Source of the DNA: Paraburkholderia sp. PGU19
Lineage (GTDB): Bacteria; Pseudomonadota; Gammaproteobacteria; Burkholderiales; Burkholderiaceae
Direction of reading: 5' to 3'
Length of the DNA: 64,000 bases
Assembly: GCF_013426915.1 (NCBI RefSeq)
Contig: NZ_AP023179.1
Span: 1,674,001-1,738,000 of the forward strand
Shown here: positions 62,479-64,000 of the stretch, one piece after another
Numbering within the stretch: position 1 is the stretch's first letter
How the letters are laid out: every line of letters begins with the position of its first letter
Position numbers and translations under genes: made by a program
Notes under the pieces: model-generated
Seen by the model: the letters and a program-made list of their open reading frames with translations, nothing else
Database searches by the model: none
Told to the model about the DNA's origin: nothing

Positions 62479-63342
62479 TCAGCGGTTTTGCGCGTTGATC
62501 ATCCGTAACCAGCGCGACGGCGTCACACCATACGCGGACACGAAGTGCCGCGTCATATGGCTCTGATCCGCAAAGCCCGCGGCAGCGGCAGCATCGACGA
62601 GCGCCACGCCGCCCAGCATCGATTGACGCGCGGCATTGAGACGCCGCATCGTCAGATAGCGATGCGGGCTGGTGCCGAAGAACGCCCGGAAATCGCGCGA
62701 CAGGCTCCAGCGGTCGCGCCCGCTTGCAGCGGCCAGTTCGTCGAGCGTGACGGGGCGTTCGAGCGCGCCATGCAGGTAATCGCGCGCCAGTTGCGCCGCG
62801 CGGAAGTCGGCGGAAGCGCGCAGTGGCCGCGCGCCGGACACGGCGTCGAGCGCATGCGCGAGATCGAAGAGCGCGTCGTCCTGTTCGAGCGGGTCCATTG
62901 CGCGGTCGATGCCTTGCAGCAGCGCCTGCGTCGCGGCAGCCAGACGCGGATCGTCCGACAGCCCGCCTTCGATGAACGGCAGCGGCTTGCCGCCCAGCGC
63001 CGCCTGGAACAGCGCGGGCTCGATATAAATCATCCGGTAGCGGAAGCCTTCGTCGGTGCCGGCCTGACCGTCGTGCGTTTCGTCGGGGTGCAGCACCATC
63101 GTGCCGCCGGGCAGGCTGTTGCGCACGCTGCGCCGGTAATGAAAGCTCTGCACGCCCGCCAGCGTGCAACCGATTGCGTAAGTATCGTGCCGGTGCAACG
63201 CGTAGCCGTTGTGCTGGAAAAATGCCTCGATGCGCTCGACGCCGTCCTGCGCAGGCGCGCGCCGGATCCAGTCGTGATTGCGCTGCGCAGTGTCGGAAGG
63301 CGGCTGGGTTGCCGGCACGGCCGTCGAGCCAGGGTCCTGCAT
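62479..63342 (-). CDS. AraC-family transcriptional regulator
   Basis: 287 residues from MQDPGSTAV. N-terminal cupin-like sensor (YALHRHDTYAIGCTLAGVQS) and C-terminal double helix-turn-helix (VTLDELAAASGRDRWSLSRD, then FRAFFGTSPHRYLTMRRLNA and QSHMTRHFVSAYGVTPSRWL). An ATG at 63363 would overlap the preceding DUF2795 gene by 11 bases. The downstream cupin gene (90 bases away) may be its target. Confidence 0.9.
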   Translation of the reverse strand: MQDPGSTAVPATQPPSDTAQRNHDWIRRAPAQDGVERIEAFFQHNGYALHRHDTYAIGCTLAGVQSFHYRRSVRNSLPGGTMVLHPDETHDGQAGTDEGFRYRMIYIEPALFQAALGGKPLPFIEGGLSDDPRLAAATQALLQGIDRAMDPLEQDDALFDLAHALDAVSGARPLRASADFRAAQLARDYLHGALERPVTLDELAAASGRDRWSLSRDFRAFFGTSPHRYLTMRRLNAARQSMLGGVALVDAAAAAGFADQSHMTRHFVSAYGVTPSRWLRMINAQNR

Positions 63343-63352
63343 AGCTTCGCCG

Positions 63353-63583
63353 TCAGATGCCAAGGCCCGGCCCGAAATTGCTGCCGATCAGCTTCGTCAC
63401 AGAATCGATATCCGCGTAATCCTGCTCGGGCAGGCCATCGAGCATCGACAGCACTTCGTTGCTGGCGCCGGCTTCGCGCGCGGCATCGACGAGCGCGTCC
63501 TTGTTGAGCGGGTAGGTGACGCCGCTCAGGATATCTGCGATCTGCAGGTCAATCGATTCACCCGGAATAGCCGATTCCGTCAT
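63353..63583 (-). CDS. DUF2795 protein
   Basis: 76 residues. LQIADILSGVTYPLNKDALV then AREAGASNEVLSMLDGLPEQ is the DUF2795 core, a small all-helical family of unknown function common in proteobacteria and actinobacteria. Ends 10 bases before the AraC start, so co-transcription is possible. Confidence 0.85.
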   Translation of the reverse strand: MTESAIPGESIDLQIADILSGVTYPLNKDALVDAAREAGASNEVLSMLDGLPEQDYADIDSVTKLIGSNFGPGLGI

Positions 63584-63679
63584 ACTCGCGCTCCATTATT
63601 TTTTGAAAGTGGCAAGCGCGAGCGGCACGATCCGCTGATCGGATCGTGATCGAAGCCAAGGTCGACGTATCTCGCGCCG

Positions 63680-63931
63680 TCATGTCTGCAAATGTTCGTC
63701 CTGTGCAACGAAGCCTCGGTCCAGATGCCGCGACTTAGGCAGTGCGATGTGCTCCCATCGCTCGGGCCGGATATCGGTCTGGGCCGCGACGTCCGGCGCG
63801 GCGGGCGCGACGGGGGCAGCGTTGGCGCGGGCGGCGGCCGTGTCGATCGTGCCGTCCGTCGCCGTATGCACCGGCGCGGCGAAACACGAAGCCGACAACG
63901 TCACCATGATCAACAGCGTCGAGGTTTTCAT
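63680..63931 (-). CDS. Small exported protein, unknown
   Basis: 83 residues. Clear signal peptide MKTSTLLIMVTLSASCFAAP, then an Ala/Pro/Thr-rich linker and a polar tail (RPERWEHIALPKSRHLDRGF). A textbook aggaggt ribosome site seven bases upstream of the ATG is strong support for translation. No family recognised. Confidence 0.72.
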   Translation of the reverse strand: MKTSTLLIMVTLSASCFAAPVHTATDGTIDTAAARANAAPVAPAAPDVAAQTDIRPERWEHIALPKSRHLDRGFVAQDEHLQT

Positions 63932-64000
63932 CGCTCGACCTCCTTATGCCTGGCAGCGCAGGAACTGCATGCAAGCGGTATGCCATTGCGACAACAGCGT

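Overview
The window looks like a chromosomal segment of a Burkholderiaceae bacterium, most like Paraburkholderia or Caballeronia. The grounds are high GC, a complete beta-proteobacterial purine-to-glyoxylate pathway, the DUF1992-tadA-ldcA order, and a dispersed palindromic repeat of a type I recall from Burkholderia genomes. No rRNA, tRNA, CRISPR array or prophage was seen. Genus is inferred from protein flavour, not from a marker gene. LAYOUT. 1-3.2 kb: a DNA-repair pair (radical SAM protein and the start of a UdgX-type uracil-DNA glycosylase) behind a near-perfect LexA box, then a frameshifted TPR-glycosyltransferase gene. 3.2-6.6 kb: nitrilase-family hydrolase plus APC permease, divergent from a LuxR-type regulator. 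6.7-9.9 kb: glycine-zipper lipoprotein, small lipoprotein, DUF1992, tadA, ldcA. 10.0-27.8 kb: a purine catabolism island with a GntR regulator, NCS1 permease, probable allantoin racemase, puuE-uraD-alc-allA, VOC protein, puuD, uraH, 8-oxoguanine deaminase, LysR regulator and a BMP-type ABC transporter. 27.9-36.7 kb: dodecin, HIBADH-family dehydrogenase, frameshifted ABC-F ATPase, aldehyde dehydrogenase, nitronate monooxygenase-like protein, OmpW, DUF1289, mntH. 36.9-41.4 kb: a putrescine/spermidine ABC operon (potF-G-H-I, potI frameshifted) behind a highly structured leader. 41.4-53.0 kb: soluble chemoreceptor, a 38-residue membrane ORF, methyltransferase, Baeyer-Villiger-type monooxygenase with divergent TetR, PspA with a membrane TPR partner, ribbon-helix-helix protein, penicillin-binding protein 1A. 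53.08-55.27 kb: two inverted copies of a roughly 290-bp dispersed element with an IS4-family insertion between them, bounded by an 11-bp target duplication. 55.4-64 kb: RND efflux operon with divergent TetR and a 34-bp dyad operator, then cupin, AraC, DUF2795 and a small exported protein. HOW IT WORKS TOGETHER. The purine island reads as one salvage circuit. Purines enter by the BMP-type transporter or the NCS1 permease, and oxidised guanine is deaminated to urate. PuuD, UraH and UraD convert urate to S-allantoin. The racemase may rescue R-allantoin, and PuuE, Alc and AllA release urea and glyoxylate. Each arm has its own regulator (GntR, LysR). CAUTION. Three conserved genes (1621-3163, 29310-30901, 40555-41372) are each interrupted by a single-base length change in a G-rich run. 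This pattern fits sequencing or assembly error better than true gene decay. The least explained structures are the paired inverted elements around the IS and the leader of the polyamine operon.
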